Source: Rhizobium sp. CCGE531 (GTDB lineage Bacteria; Pseudomonadota; Alphaproteobacteria; Rhizobiales; Rhizobiaceae). From it: DNA of 64,000 nt. The first letter of the stretch is position 1; every line of letters begins with the position of its first letter. Under the pieces are notes generated by a model. The model did not search any database. It was not told the origin of the DNA and worked only from the letters and a program-made list of their open reading frames with translations. This document shows positions 17,912 to 27,025 of this stretch, piece after piece. Location of the stretch: NCBI RefSeq assembly GCF_003627795.1, contig NZ_CP032685.1, forward strand, positions 62,001-126,000, in the 5' to 3' direction. A program made the position numbers and the translations under genes.

Positions 17912-19252
17912 TTGCAGCCTGCTAATCAGGAAATGTCACAGGTCGAGCGTTCGGCCATCGCCAAGGTGTCGAAGCGGCTGGTGCCGTTCATCGCCCTGAT
18001 GTTCTTCATCAACTTCCTTGATCGCACCGCGATCTCCTTTGCCGGCCCGAACGGCATGACGACGGATCTGGCGCTGACGGCGGCGCAATTCGGTTTCGCG
18101 GCGGGTATCTTCTTCCTCGGCTATATCGTGCTCGAAATCCCGAGCAATCTGGCACTCCACAAATATGGCGCCCGTCGCTGGCTCGCTCGCATCATGGTGA
18201 GCTGGGGCATCGTGGCGCTGTTGTTCACCTGGGTATCGAGCGCGACGGAGCTCTACGTGCTGCGTTTCTTCCTCGGGGTTGCCGAAGCCGGCTTCTTTCC
18301 GGGCGCGATCCTGTTTTTGAGCATGTGGGTGCCCGCCAAGCATCGCAACAAGATCCTGGCTTTGTTCTATCTCGCCCAGCCGCTGACCACCGTCGTCGGT
18401 GCACCCTTTGCGGCGATGCTCATTCAGATGCATGGTGTCTTCGGCTTGGAAGGCTGGCGCCTCATGTTCTTCGGCGTTGCCGTCCCCGCCATCGTCATCG
18501 GTATCGTCGCATGGTTCTATCTCGCGGATCGACCCGACGATGCCAAGTGGCTGACACAGACGGAGAAGGATTGGCTGAACCGGGAACTTGCCCGCGAGGA
18601 AAAGGCAAAGACGGCCGCTCATGGCAAGATGACTGGCCTGGCCCTGACGGATGGCCGTGTGTGGCTGCTGTCGGTAATCTATTTCGGCCTGATCTACGGC
18701 CTTTATGCGCTGGCCTTCTTCCTGCCGACCATCATTGCCGGTTTCGAGACGAAGTTCGGCACCAAGTTCGACGTTTTCGACAAGGGCTTGATCACGGCCA
18801 TTCCTTATCTGCCGGCCGCCTTTGCCCTGTTCTTCTGGAGCCGCGATGCTTCCAGGCGCGGCGTGCGGCCGTGGCATATCGGCATTCCGGCCCTGATCGG
18901 CGCGCTCAGCATTCCGGCCGCGCTCTATATGGGCTCGCCCGAAGCAACCATCGTCATGATCACGCTGACGGCCTGCGCGATTTTTTCCGCCCTGCCGAAC
19001 TTCTGGGCCATTCCGTCGCGCTTCCTGACGGGACCGGCGGCCGCAGCCGGCATCGCCCTGATCAACACGATCGGCAACATTGCCGGCTTTGCGGCGCCCT
19101 ATATCACCGGCGTCGTCAAGGATGCGACCGGCCTTTACCAACTGCCGATGTTCATCGTCGGGGCGCTGATGCTGCTATCGGCACTGCTCGCCTTCTCGCT
19201 GAGCGGCAGGGTAGAGGAACCGAAACTGGTTGCGTCGGGCAGCAAGGGCTGA
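17912..19252 (+). CDS. MFS transporter, anion:cation symporter (ACS) type
   Basis: The inner-membrane protein of about 446 residues belongs to the ACS branch (phthalate, tartrate and hexuronate permeases). Its signature segments are FLDRTAISFAGPNGM, GIFFLGYIVLEIPSNLALHKYGARRWLARIMVSWG and FFLGVAEAGFFPGAILFLSMWVP. The start is uncertain. A TTG at 17912 has a strong GGGGGAGG site 7 bases upstream, while the ATG at 17933 has AGGA only 2 bases away. It probably imports an organic anion, under control of the divergent LysR gene. A convergent terminator follows at 19275. Confidence 0.85.
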   Translation: MQPANQEMSQVERSAIAKVSKRLVPFIALMFFINFLDRTAISFAGPNGMTTDLALTAAQFGFAAGIFFLGYIVLEIPSNLALHKYGARRWLARIMVSWGIVALLFTWVSSATELYVLRFFLGVAEAGFFPGAILFLSMWVPAKHRNKILALFYLAQPLTTVVGAPFAAMLIQMHGVFGLEGWRLMFFGVAVPAIVIGIVAWFYLADRPDDAKWLTQTEKDWLNRELAREEKAKTAAHGKMTGLALTDGRVWLLSVIYFGLIYGLYALAFFLPTIIAGFETKFGTKFDVFDKGLITAIPYLPAAFALFFWSRDASRRGVRPWHIGIPALIGALSIPAALYMGSPEATIVMITLTACAIFSALPNFWAIPSRFLTGPAAAAGIALINTIGNIAGFAAPYITGVVKDATGLYQLPMFIVGALMLLSALLAFSLSGRVEEPKLVASGSKG

Positions 19253-19274
19253 AAACATCCGCAATGAATGGATG

Positions 19275-19315
19275 AATTCGATGGCGGTCACCGATGCGAT
19301 CGCCATCGAATTTTT
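19275..19315. terminator. Convergent hairpin terminator between MFS and ornithine cyclodeaminase genes
   Basis: AATTCGATGGCG at 19275-19286 pairs perfectly with CGCCATCGAATT at 19301-19312, and a run of T follows on the plus strand. It lies between two genes that end facing each other, so it probably stops transcription from the MFS gene and possibly from both sides. Confidence 0.8.
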
Positions 19316-20363
19316 AGGCCGCCCGCAGCAGCATGCCGAACAGGTCGCGCGGGTCGTCCGGGTCGGCAATAATATCGAGCTTCTGGAAGTAGTCCGTACC
19401 CGCCAGCCTCTCGCGCACATAGCGCAGGGCGGAGAAATCCTCGATCGCAAAGCCGACGCTGTCGAACAGCGTGATCTGCCGCTCGCTGCTGCGGCCCGGT
19501 GCCCGGCCGGCGACGACCTGCCAGAGTTCAGTAATCGGATAGTCCGGATCCATCTGCTGGATCTCGCCTTCGATGCGGGTCTGCGGCGGATATTCGACGA
19601 AGGTGTCGGCGCGCAGCAGGATGTCGCGGTGAAGCTCGGTCTTGCCCGGGCAGTCGCCGCCGATGGCGTTGATGTGCACGCCGGCGCCGACCATGTTATC
19701 GGTCAGAATGGTCGCGAACTGTTTGTCGGCCGTACAGGTGGTGATGATGTCGGCGCCTTCGATGGCGGTCTGGGCCGAGGTGCAGGGCATGAGCCGCAGA
19801 CCCGTTCCGGTGAGGTTGCGCACGGTCTTTTCCGTCGCCTTCGGATCGATGTCGTAGAGGCGGACTTCCTCGATGCCGAGAACCGCCTTCATCGCCAGCG
19901 CCTGGAATTCCGCTTGCGCGCCGTTGCCGATCAGGGCGAGGCGGCGCGAATTGGCCGGTGCAAGGTGGCGGGCCGCCATCGCCGAGGTCGCCGCCGTGCG
20001 CAGGGCCGTCAGGAGCGTCATTTCGGTCAATAGCACCGGATAGCCCGTCGAGACCTCCGCCAGCAGGCCGAGGGCTGTGACGGTCTGCAATCCCCGAGCC
20101 ATGTTCTTCGGATGGCCGTTCACATATTTGAAGCTGTAGACCGCTCCGTCGGACGTCGGCATCAGCTCGATGACGCCGTCATGCGAATGGGAGGCGACGC
20201 GGGGAGTCTTGTCGAAAAGCTCCCAGCGACGGAAGTCCGCTTCGATGGCGTCGGTGAGTTCGACCAGCATGGTTTCAATGCCGACATGATGGACGAGCCG
20301 CATCATATTCTCGACGCTGACGAAGGGAATGAAGGCTTTTTCCGAAGGGAGCGGTGCGGGCAT
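19314..20363 (-). CDS. Ornithine cyclodeaminase / mu-crystallin family protein
   Basis: The 349-residue protein has an NAD-binding Rossmann core (RRLALIGNGAQAEFQALAM) and the CTADKQFATILTDNMVGAGVHINAIGGDCPGKTEL segment typical of bacterial ornithine cyclodeaminases. The N-terminal half has the substrate-binding ELMPTSDGAVYSFKYVNGHP region. The reaction is L-ornithine to L-proline plus ammonia; related members reduce ketimines or make other amino acids. The ATG at 20363 has GAGG 8 bases upstream; ATGs at 20369 and 20393 are alternatives. It is divergent from an Lrp-type regulator, consistent with amino-acid control. Confidence 0.88.
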   Translation of the reverse strand: MPAPLPSEKAFIPFVSVENMMRLVHHVGIETMLVELTDAIEADFRRWELFDKTPRVASHSHDGVIELMPTSDGAVYSFKYVNGHPKNMARGLQTVTALGLLAEVSTGYPVLLTEMTLLTALRTAATSAMAARHLAPANSRRLALIGNGAQAEFQALAMKAVLGIEEVRLYDIDPKATEKTVRNLTGTGLRLMPCTSAQTAIEGADIITTCTADKQFATILTDNMVGAGVHINAIGGDCPGKTELHRDILLRADTFVEYPPQTRIEGEIQQMDPDYPITELWQVVAGRAPGRSSERQITLFDSVGFAIEDFSALRYVRERLAGTDYFQKLDIIADPDDPRDLFGMLLRAA

Positions 20364-20504
20364 CGTCATGTCCTCAATGCAATTGTTTCCCATAGGGTAA
20401 CAAGCGGATCGATTGACTGAAATCGCAAAACTGTGTCAGTTCTGGTATTGCTTTGTACGAATTGCCTAATGTTTTTGGCGGAAAACGCAAAATGGGATTA
20501 CGCA

Positions 20505-20942
20505 ATGGCGCTTGCCAAATATATTCCGGACGATCTTGATCGACGCATCATAGCGCATTTGCGGGCGGATGGCCGCGCTTCGCTTTCCAAGCTATCGGAT
20601 GCCCTGGGCGTCGCGCGCGGTACCGTGCAGAACCGGTTGGACCGGCTGATCGAGACCGGCACGCTTCTCGGCTTCACCGTGCGGGTGCGCGAAGATTATG
20701 AAGAGCAGACCGTCCATGCCGTCATGATGATCGAAGTCGTCGGGAAATCGACGACCCAGGTCATCCGCAAGCTGCGCGGTCTGCCCGAGATCTATTCGCT
20801 GCACACGACCAACGGCAATTGGGACCTGGTTGCCAATATCCGCGCAATCAGCCTTTCGGACTTCGACCGGGTCCTGCGCGAAGTGCGCATGATCGACGGC
20901 GTTGCCAATAGCGAAACCAGCCTGCTGCTCAGTAGCCTTTGA
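20505..20942 (+). CDS. Lrp/AsnC-family regulator (probably of the ornithine cyclodeaminase gene)
   Basis: The 145-residue protein has the winged helix-turn-helix (DDLDRRIIAHLRADGRASLSKLSDALGVARGTVQNRLDRLIETG) and an RAM domain ending in SETSLLLSSL. The start at ATG 20505 gives the normal family length; an upstream frame adds 24 residues without homology. It faces away from the ornithine cyclodeaminase gene with about 140 bp between them, the usual arrangement for Lrp-controlled amino-acid catabolic genes such as arginine/ornithine use. Confidence 0.86.
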   Translation: MALAKYIPDDLDRRIIAHLRADGRASLSKLSDALGVARGTVQNRLDRLIETGTLLGFTVRVREDYEEQTVHAVMMIEVVGKSTTQVIRKLRGLPEIYSLHTTNGNWDLVANIRAISLSDFDRVLREVRMIDGVANSETSLLLSSL

Positions 20943-21008
20943 AGATGCCGATGTCGTCGAGGCGGCGGCGCGCTTGAAAACGCGTTGCATGTGTTGTTAT
21001 GATTTCGC

Positions 21009-21356
21009 ATGGACCTCGCTTTGCTCGCCCACGCCCTTGCCTGGACCGTCCTCGGCCTGATCGTCGTGACCACGGTCGTCCCGGTTCGGACGAGGTATCC
21101 GTTCATGGCGCCGGCAAATGTCGACAGCATGGTCCCGTTTGGTCTTCTGGGTTTCCTGTTCGTCATGGCTTACCCTGACGACCGTCGCATCGTTGCCTTG
21201 GTGTGCATATCGATCGCGGCGGCAAGTGAAACGCTTGCCCTGGTCCTGCCGGAGAAGTGTCTGCGGATCGAGCGCGCGATCCTGAAAGTGCTCGCCACGG
21301 TTTCGGGCCTGCTTTTGGGAGCCTTGTTGATGGCGCTCATGCAGCAGGCGTTATAA
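21009..21356 (+). CDS. Small inner-membrane protein of unknown function
   Basis: This 115-residue frame is strongly hydrophobic, with about four membrane segments (near residues 5-25, 43-55, 60-80 and 93-112). A polar loop carries VPVRTRYPFM and AYPDDRR. The pattern is loosely like VanZ-type or RDD-free small membrane proteins, but I do not recognise the family firmly. The ribosome site is weak. It stands alone between an Lrp-type gene and the convergent hutC-like gene. Confidence 0.55.
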   Translation: MDLALLAHALAWTVLGLIVVTTVVPVRTRYPFMAPANVDSMVPFGLLGFLFVMAYPDDRRIVALVCISIAAASETLALVLPEKCLRIERAILKVLATVSGLLLGALLMALMQQAL

Positions 21357-21391
21357 TCCCGCCTCTGTGCAGCCTATCTTCCATATACAAC

Positions 21392-22147
21392 CTAGCGATC
21401 CGAAGGCCTGCCGCTTTGGCTTTCCAGCCGGTAGCGGTTGCCCGGATAAACCAGCCGGGCCGTGGAAACGACGCCGCGCGTCGACCATGTGCGCCGGCGG
21501 ATCGTCAGGCAGGGCTCGGTTTTCAGGATCGTCAGCAGCTTGCATTCCCAGGCTTGCGGCATGACCGCTTCGACCACATGTTCCGAGCCGCTCAAGGGCG
21601 CGACCGCCGAAAGATAGGCGTTTGGCGTCATGCCGATGAAATCCTGCTGCAGGTAGTCGGGTGCCGCCTCCGGATGGACATGCCTGTCCTCGATCTGGAC
21701 CGGCACCCCGTTTTCGCTATGCACGATCAGCGAATGAAAAACCGGCGATCCGATGTCGAGTTCCAGCGCATCGGCAACGTCGGGTGATGCGGCTTCCCGG
21801 GCCAGCACGATCACGGTTGCCTGGTGGGAATGGCCGCGTTCGGCGATTTCCTCGGCGATGTTGCGCACTTCGAACAGGGCGGATGCGCCCTTGCGTTCGG
21901 CGACGAAGGAACCGACGCCCTGGATGCGGACCAGTTCGCCCTCGCTGGCGAGTTCGCGCAGGGCGCGATTGGCTGTCATCTTGCTGACGCCAAGCTCGAC
22001 CACCAATTCGTTTTCGGAAGGAACGCGATATTTGGGCGGCCACTCGCCACTGTGGATGCGGTCGAGTATCATCTGCTTGACACCGGCATAGAGAGGTGCG
22101 GTGTCATTTTCCGCCAGTTCGCGTCTCATCTCGCCGGAGCGCTTCAT
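21392..22147 (-). CDS. GntR-family regulator, HutC subfamily
   Basis: The 251-residue protein has an N-terminal GntR winged helix (PLYAGVKQMILDRIHSGEWPPKYRVPSENELVVELGVSKMTANRALRELASEGELVRIQGVGSFVA) and a C-terminal UTRA effector domain (LEVR/HSLIVHSENGVPVQIEDRHVHPEAAPDYL), as in HutC. HutC proteins repress histidine-use genes and release DNA on binding urocanate. It is divergent from the amino-acid ABC importer and the MIO-less lyase operon, which it very probably controls. The inducer may be the product of that lyase. Confidence 0.9.
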   Translation of the reverse strand: MKRSGEMRRELAENDTAPLYAGVKQMILDRIHSGEWPPKYRVPSENELVVELGVSKMTANRALRELASEGELVRIQGVGSFVAERKGASALFEVRNIAEEIAERGHSHQATVIVLAREAASPDVADALELDIGSPVFHSLIVHSENGVPVQIEDRHVHPEAAPDYLQQDFIGMTPNAYLSAVAPLSGSEHVVEAVMPQAWECKLLTILKTEPCLTIRRRTWSTRGVVSTARLVYPGNRYRLESQSGRPSDR

Positions 22148-22341
22148 TGCCTATTCCCTTTGCACCGAGTGAATCTGCCTCGAAAACAACTTTCCCACTT
22201 GCATATCATAAATTATCTCATATGGTACCCTATACAACCTCGCAATCAATCCTAAAAATAAATTGGGAAAGCGGGCAAGCCGGCGAAGATCGGTAGGAAG
22301 TGCTGAAAGGCCAGTTTTCAACCTCAGAGGAGCTCTACACG
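22148..22341. promoter_or_regulatory. Divergent control region with HutC-type candidate operator
   Basis: This AT-rich gap separates the HutC-like gene from the ABC importer operon. It contains a near-palindrome around GGTACC (TATGGTACCCTATACAA, about 22219-22236), read on the other strand as TTGTATAGGGTACC. The TTGTATA half resembles HutC-type sites. A similar TATACAACCT tract also occurs at the 3' end of the regulator gene near 21384. A strong GAGGAG ribosome site precedes the importer gene. Confidence 0.45.
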
Positions 22342-23181
22342 ATGAAATTCAGTGCAATTCTCTTGTCAGGCGCCATGGCCGCCGCCGCGTTCGCGGTCCC
22401 GGCTGCCGCCAAGGACTGGAAGACGGCGACGATCACCCTGGAAGGTGCCTACGCCCCGTGGAACATGACCAATGCCGACGGTACGCTCGGCGGCTTCGAG
22501 CCGGAACTTGCCAAGGTCCTGTGCGAACGCGCCAAGATCGACTGCAAGCTTGTCGCTTCCGATTGGGACGGCATGATCCCGGCGTTGAATGCCGGCAAGT
22601 TCGACGTGATCATGGATGCGCTGTCGATCACCGACGAGCGCAAGCAGGTCATCGGCTTCACCATTCCCTATGCCGCTACGCCCGCCGCCTTCGCGACCGC
22701 GAAGGATAGCCCGCTTGCCAATGCCGCCGGCACCGGCGCCACGATCAAGATGACCCCCGGCCAGACCGGCGTCAAGGAAATCGACGTCCTGAAGGACGCC
22801 TTCAAGGGCAAGACCATCGGCATCCAGGCTGCAACCGTCTATGCCAAGTTCGTCTATGACAATTTCGGTTCGATCGCCACGATCCGCGAATACAAGACCG
22901 GCGCCGACCGCGATCTCGACCTGCAGAACGGCCGTATCGATCTCGGCTTCGACGATGCGGTTTACTTCGCGAACGCCTTCGCCAGTGCCAATGACTCGCT
23001 CGCCTTCACCGGCCCGGAAATCGCCGGCTCCATCTGGGGCGAGGGCGAAGGCCTCGGCATCCGCAAGGCCGATACCGATCTGCGCGACAAGCTCAACGGG
23101 GCGATCAAGTCTGCACTTGCCGACGGCACCATCAAGACCCTGTCGATGAAGTGGTTCAAGGTCGACGTCAGCCCGGAATGA
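22342..23181 (+). CDS. Polar amino acid ABC transporter, periplasmic binding protein
   Basis: The 279-residue protein has a signal peptide (MKFSAILLSGAMAAAAFAVPAAA) and then a type-II solute-binding fold of the HisJ/LAO/octopine class: GAYAPWNMTNADGTLGGFEPELAK, DWDGMIPALNAGKFDVIMDALSITDERK, and a late LGFDDAVYF. These proteins capture basic or polar amino acids, opines or betaines in the periplasm. The start at ATG 22342 has GAGGAG about 8 bases upstream. It is the first gene of a run of six on the plus strand: binding protein, two permeases, ATPase, lyase homologue and FAD oxidase. Confidence 0.92.
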   Translation: MKFSAILLSGAMAAAAFAVPAAAKDWKTATITLEGAYAPWNMTNADGTLGGFEPELAKVLCERAKIDCKLVASDWDGMIPALNAGKFDVIMDALSITDERKQVIGFTIPYAATPAAFATAKDSPLANAAGTGATIKMTPGQTGVKEIDVLKDAFKGKTIGIQAATVYAKFVYDNFGSIATIREYKTGADRDLDLQNGRIDLGFDDAVYFANAFASANDSLAFTGPEIAGSIWGEGEGLGIRKADTDLRDKLNGAIKSALADGTIKTLSMKWFKVDVSPE

Positions 23182-23208
23182 TCGGTTCGGCCTTCGGGCC
23201 GTTACCAT

Positions 23209-23236
23209 CGGTCTCCGGCTTTGCCGCCGGAGACCG
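23209..23236 (+). terminator. Intercistronic stem-loop after the binding-protein gene
   Basis: CGGTCTCCGGC at 23209-23219 pairs perfectly with GCCGGAGACCG at 23226-23236 around a 6-base loop. No T-run follows. Such hairpins after binding-protein genes often stabilise the upstream mRNA and cause partial termination, so that the binding protein is made in excess over the permeases. Confidence 0.65.
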
Positions 23237-23282
23237 TATGATATGCTGACGCCTGAAACTGCCACGGACAGGGATTGGATCT

Positions 23283-24008
23283 ATGGCAACCTTGCAACTG
23301 CTGGGCTTCGGCCCGAACGGCTGGGGCGCGCTGCTGCTCGTTGCCACCTTGATGACGCTCGCCGTCACGGCGACGGCTTTGGCCATCGGGGCTGTGCTGG
23401 GTGCGATCGTCGCCTCGGCAAAGCTTTCCGGCAACCTGCTCTTGAAGACCCTCGGCAACGTCTACACGACCGTCTTTCGCGGCGTACCGGAACTTTTGAT
23501 CATCTACCTTATCTACTTCGGCGGCTCTTCGGCGGTCACTTCGGTCGGCCAGTGGCTCGGCTATGAGGGCTTTCTCGGCCTGCCGTCCTTTGCCGCGGGC
23601 GCCCTTGCCGTCGGTATCATTTCTGGCGCCTATCAGGCGGAAGTGTTCCGTGGCGCTTATCTTGCCATTTCCAAGGGTGAGCTGGAGGCGGCTTCGGCGA
23701 TCGGCATGCATGCCGGCCTGCGCCTGCGCCGCATCATCATTCCGCAGGTCGTGCGCTACGCCATTCCCGGCCTCGGCAACGTCTGGCAGCTCAGCCTGAA
23801 GGACTCCGCCTTGATCTCTGTCACCGGCCTTGCCGAGTTGATGCGCACCAGCCAGGTCGCGGCCGGCTCCACGCGGCAGTACTTCCTCTTCTTTATCGCC
23901 GGCGGGATTCTCTACCTGATCCTGACCAGCCTGTCGGATCGCATCTTCAACAGGGCGGAACGACGCGCCAACCGCAGCATGCCGGCTGCGACAATCGGCC
24001 AGGCTTGA
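23283..24008 (+). CDS. Polar amino acid ABC transporter permease 1 (HisQ/OccQ-like)
   Basis: The 241-residue inner-membrane protein has about five membrane segments. The permease EAA loop is present in ELEAASAIGMHAGLRLRRIIIPQVVRYAIPGLGN, and the N-terminal TLMTLAVTATALAIG and VFRGVPELLIIYLIYFGG segments match the His/Glu/Gln/Arg/opine permease family. It forms the channel with the second permease encoded 10 bp downstream. Confidence 0.9.
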   Translation: MATLQLLGFGPNGWGALLLVATLMTLAVTATALAIGAVLGAIVASAKLSGNLLLKTLGNVYTTVFRGVPELLIIYLIYFGGSSAVTSVGQWLGYEGFLGLPSFAAGALAVGIISGAYQAEVFRGAYLAISKGELEAASAIGMHAGLRLRRIIIPQVVRYAIPGLGNVWQLSLKDSALISVTGLAELMRTSQVAAGSTRQYFLFFIAGGILYLILTSLSDRIFNRAERRANRSMPAATIGQA

Positions 24009-24018
24009 GGAGCGGCAA

Positions 24019-24723
24019 ATGGATTTTACCTTCCTCTCGAGCACCATGATCACGCTGCTGCAGGCGGTGCCGATGACACTCCTGCTGTTTTCTCTGTCGA
24101 TCGTATCAGGCGGTATTCTCGCCCTCGTCATCGTCGCCTTGCGCGTGAGCGGCAATCCGATCCTGTCGGGCTTTGCCAAGGGTTATATCTTCGTCTTTCG
24201 CGGTTCGCCGCTGCTGATCCAGATGTTCCTGATCTTCTATGGCTTGGCGCAATTTTCCATCATCCGCTATTCGTTCCTCTGGCCCTTCCTGCGCGAGCCC
24301 GTGGTCTGCGCGATCCTGTCGCTGGCGCTGTGCACGGCCGGCTATACGGCCGAGATCTTCCGCGGCGGTATTCGTGCCGTTTCGCCCAAAGAGATCGAGG
24401 CGGCGCGCTCGATCGGCATGTCTCGCCTCCTGCTCGTGCGCCGCATCATCGCGCCGATCGCCTTCCGGCACGCTCTGCCGGCCTATTCGACCGAAATCGT
24501 CCTGATGATGAAGTCGACGGCGCTCGCCAGCCTGGTCACCGTCTGGGAAGTCACAGGCGTTGCGCAACGGCTCATCTCGCACACTTATCGCACGATGGAG
24601 GTCTTCCTCTGTGCCGCGATTATCTACCTCGTGCTGAATTTCGTCATTCTGCAGGCCATGGCCCTGCTGGAATATTCCTTGTCCCGCCATCGCCGCGCCA
24701 TTCCGCCGGCGCTGAAGGCCTAA
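24019..24723 (+). CDS. Polar amino acid ABC transporter permease 2 (HisM/OccM-like)
   Basis: The 234-residue membrane protein carries [22 protein letters not shown] and the EAA loop [35 protein letters not shown], typical of HisM/OccM permeases. It follows permease 1 by 10 bp and precedes the ATPase by 22 bp. It is the second half of the importer channel. Confidence 0.9.
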   Translation: MDFTFLSSTMITLLQAVPMTLLLFSLSIVSGGILALVIVALRVSGNPILSGFAKGYIFVFRGSPLLIQMFLIFYGLAQFSIIRYSFLWPFLREPVVCAILSLALCTAGYTAEIFRGGIRAVSPKEIEAARSIGMSRLLLVRRIIAPIAFRHALPAYSTEIVLMMKSTALASLVTVWEVTGVAQRLISHTYRTMEVFLCAAIIYLVLNFVILQAMALLEYSLSRHRRAIPPALKA

Positions 24724-24745
24724 AGCGTACAGGAGCAGGCAAATC

Positions 24746-25522
24746 ATGCCAGATGTCACCCGACTTTCCGTCCGCAACATCCGCAAGAGCTTCGGTACTC
24801 ATGAGGTCTTGCGCGGCATATCGCTCGATGCTCAGGATGGCGATGTGATTTCGCTGCTCGGCGCTTCCGGCTCGGGCAAATCAACCTTCCTTCGCTGCAT
24901 CAACCTCCTTGAGATCGCCACGGATGGCGAGATCTGGGTGGATGGCGAGCAGATCCGCATGATCCACAAGAATGGCCGCAGCCGTCCGGCAAGCCACAAG
25001 CAGGTGGATCATATCCGTTCCGAACTCGGCATGGTCTTCCAGAGTTTCAATCTCTGGTCCCATATGACGATCCTGCAAAATATCATCGAGGGGCCGGTTC
25101 ATGTCCTGAAGCGCCCGCGCGCCGAGTGCATCGCCGAGGCCGAAGCGCTTCTCGAGAAGGTCGGCATTGCCGACAAGCGCCATGCCTATCCCGCCCATCT
25201 CTCCGGCGGCCAGCAGCAGCGCGCGGCGATTGCCCGCGCGCTTGCCATGAAGCCGAAGCTCATGCTGTTCGACGAGCCGACCTCGGCGCTCGATCCCGAG
25301 CTCGTCGGCGAAGTGCTGCGCGTCATGCGCTCGCTCGCGGAAGAGGGCACGACGATGCTGGTCGTCACCCACGAGATGAGTTTTGCCCGCAACGTCTCCA
25401 ACCGCGTCGTCTTCATGAAGGAAGGGCTCGTCGAAAGCACCGGCACGCCGGACGAGATGTTCGGCGGCGGCGCATCGCCGGCCTTCCGCCAGTTCATCGG
25501 CCATTTCGGAACCGGGCAATGA
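24746..25522 (+). CDS. Polar amino acid ABC transporter ATP-binding protein (HisP/OccP-like)
   Basis: The 258-residue ATPase has Walker A (GASGSGKST), the ABC signature ([16 protein letters not shown]), Walker B ([14 protein letters not shown]) and the switch histidine in [11 protein letters not shown]. It powers import through the two upstream permeases. Its stop overlaps the start of the lyase gene by ATGA (25519-25522), so uptake and the lyase step are translationally coupled. Confidence 0.94.
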   Translation: MPDVTRLSVRNIRKSFGTHEVLRGISLDAQDGDVISLLGASGSGKSTFLRCINLLEIATDGEIWVDGEQIRMIHKNGRSRPASHKQVDHIRSELGMVFQSFNLWSHMTILQNIIEGPVHVLKRPRAECIAEAEALLEKVGIADKRHAYPAHLSGGQQQRAAIARALAMKPKLMLFDEPTSALDPELVGEVLRVMRSLAEEGTTMLVVTHEMSFARNVSNRVVFMKEGLVESTGTPDEMFGGGASPAFRQFIGHFGTGQ

Positions 25523-27024
25523 CCGTCACGATCGACAAGCCGATTTCCTGGCGCGAGGTCGCGCGGGTCGGTGCTGGAGAATCTGTTGCGCTGTCCGATG
25601 CAGCCTGGGAACGCGTTACCGAGGCAAGCCGTATCGTCGAGCGGATCGTGGAAACGGGCGTGCGCGCCTACGGCATCAATACCGGCGTCGGCGCCTTGTC
25701 CGATACGGTGGTCGATCGGGATTCCCAGAGCCGGCTTTCGCGCAACATCATCTTGAGCCATGCCTGCGGCGTCGGTCCGCTTTTGCCGGCGCGCGAGGTG
25801 CGCTCCATCATCGCGGCGCAGATCGCCAATTTCGCCCATGGCCATTCTGGCGTACGGCCAGAGATCATCCGATATCTGGCCGCGTTTCTCGAACATGAGT
25901 GCATTCCGGAAGTCCCGTCCAAGGGGTCTGCCGGTTACCTCACGCACAATGCCCACACCGCCCTCGTCCTGATCGGCGAGGGCAGGGCTGTCGTGAAGGG
26001 CAAATCCATTGATGGCACCGAGGCGCTTTCGGCGATCGGTTTGAGCCCATTGGTGCTCGGTGCCAAGGAGGGCTTGAGCCTCGTCAATGGCACGGCCTGC
26101 GCCACCGGATTGTCGGCCCTTGCAGTTTCCCGCGCCGAACATCTGCTTGATTGGGCCGACGCCATCGCCGCCCTGACGCTAGAGGCAGCCGGCTGCCAGG
26201 TCGCGGCTTTCGATGAGAACGTGCTGGCGCTTCGCCCGTCGGCTGGCATCGCCAAGGTCGGGCGCAGATTGCGCAACAGACTGGATGGCAGTGGCCTCGT
26301 TGCGGCCGCCCTTGGGCGACGGACGCAGGATGCATTGAGCCTGAGGTCTGTCCCTCATGCCCATGGCGCCGCCTGGGATATCTTCGAACAGACGGCTCGC
26401 ATCGTCGATCAGGAATTGGCGTCCGTGACGGACAATCCGGCGGTTTCGGGCACGCCCGAGCAGCCGGTCGTCTCCTCCGAAGCCCATGCCGTCGCTCCGG
26501 CCCTTGGTCAGGCAGCAGATAGCCTGGCGATTGCGATTGCCCAGATTGCTGCCATGAGTGAGCGGCGGATGGATCGTCTCGTCAATCCGCTGGTCAGCGG
26601 CCTGCCGCCGTTCCTGGCGAGCGACGCCGGCAGCCATTCCGGCTTCATGATCGCGCAATACACCGCCGCGGCGTTGAGCAACGACAATAGACGGCTGGCT
26701 GCTCCCGCCTCCCTCGACGGCGGCCTCACCTCCGGCCTTCAGGAAGACTTCCTTGCCCATCCGACCGCTGCTGCCAACAAGCTGCTCGCGATCCTCGACA
26801 ATGCCGAATACATCCTGGCGATCGAGCTGATGGCGGCGGCGCAGGCGCACGACTTTCTGGTCTCGCAAGGGACGCGGGCGCCGGGAACAGAGCGTGTCTA
26901 CGCCGCGGTTCGTTCATGCGTGCCCGTTTATGGCGATGATCGTCCCTTGAATGCGGATATCGAAGCCCTGCGGGCCATGATCGCCGAGGTCGCGCCGCCT
27001 GCCGAAGGCGAAACTGGAGCATAA
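25519..27024 (+). CDS. Histidine ammonia-lyase superfamily protein lacking the MIO triad (candidate ergothionase-like lyase)
   Basis: The 501-residue protein aligns along its whole length with HutH (AYGINTGVG at Tyr51, LVNGT at Asn190, [21 protein letters not shown], and QED with Glu409). However, the KGSVGASGDLAPL motif that forms the MIO cofactor is replaced by [12 protein letters not shown] at residues 135-146, three residues shorter and without Ala-Ser-Gly. The catalytic tyrosine of the QDPYSLR motif (Tyr280 in Pseudomonas HutH) is Leu273 in QDALSLR. It therefore cannot work by the usual MIO mechanism. As I recall, ergothionases (elimination of trimethylamine from ergothioneine) are MIO-less members of this fold. 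The start is the ATGA overlap with the ABC ATPase; the frame upstream of it is the ATPase gene read in another frame. No hutU, hutI or hutG is nearby. Confidence 0.85.
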   Translation: MTVTIDKPISWREVARVGAGESVALSDAAWERVTEASRIVERIVETGVRAYGINTGVGALSDTVVDRDSQSRLSRNIILSHACGVGPLLPAREVRSIIAAQIANFAHGHSGVRPEIIRYLAAFLEHECIPEVPSKGSAGYLTHNAHTALVLIGEGRAVVKGKSIDGTEALSAIGLSPLVLGAKEGLSLVNGTACATGLSALAVSRAEHLLDWADAIAALTLEAAGCQVAAFDENVLALRPSAGIAKVGRRLRNRLDGSGLVAAALGRRTQDALSLRSVPHAHGAAWDIFEQTARIVDQELASVTDNPAVSGTPEQPVVSSEAHAVAPALGQAADSLAIAIAQIAAMSERRMDRLVNPLVSGLPPFLASDAGSHSGFMIAQYTAAALSNDNRRLAAPASLDGGLTSGLQEDFLAHPTAAANKLLAILDNAEYILAIELMAAAQAHDFLVSQGTRAPGTERVYAAVRSCVPVYGDDRPLNADIEALRAMIAEVAPPAEGETGA

Positions 27025-27025
27025 T

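Noticed and set aside
25126..25518. N-terminal extension of the lyase frame into the ABC ATPase gene
   Set aside because: The extension is the ATPase gene read in another frame; the ATGA overlap at 25519 and homology to HutH mark the true start.
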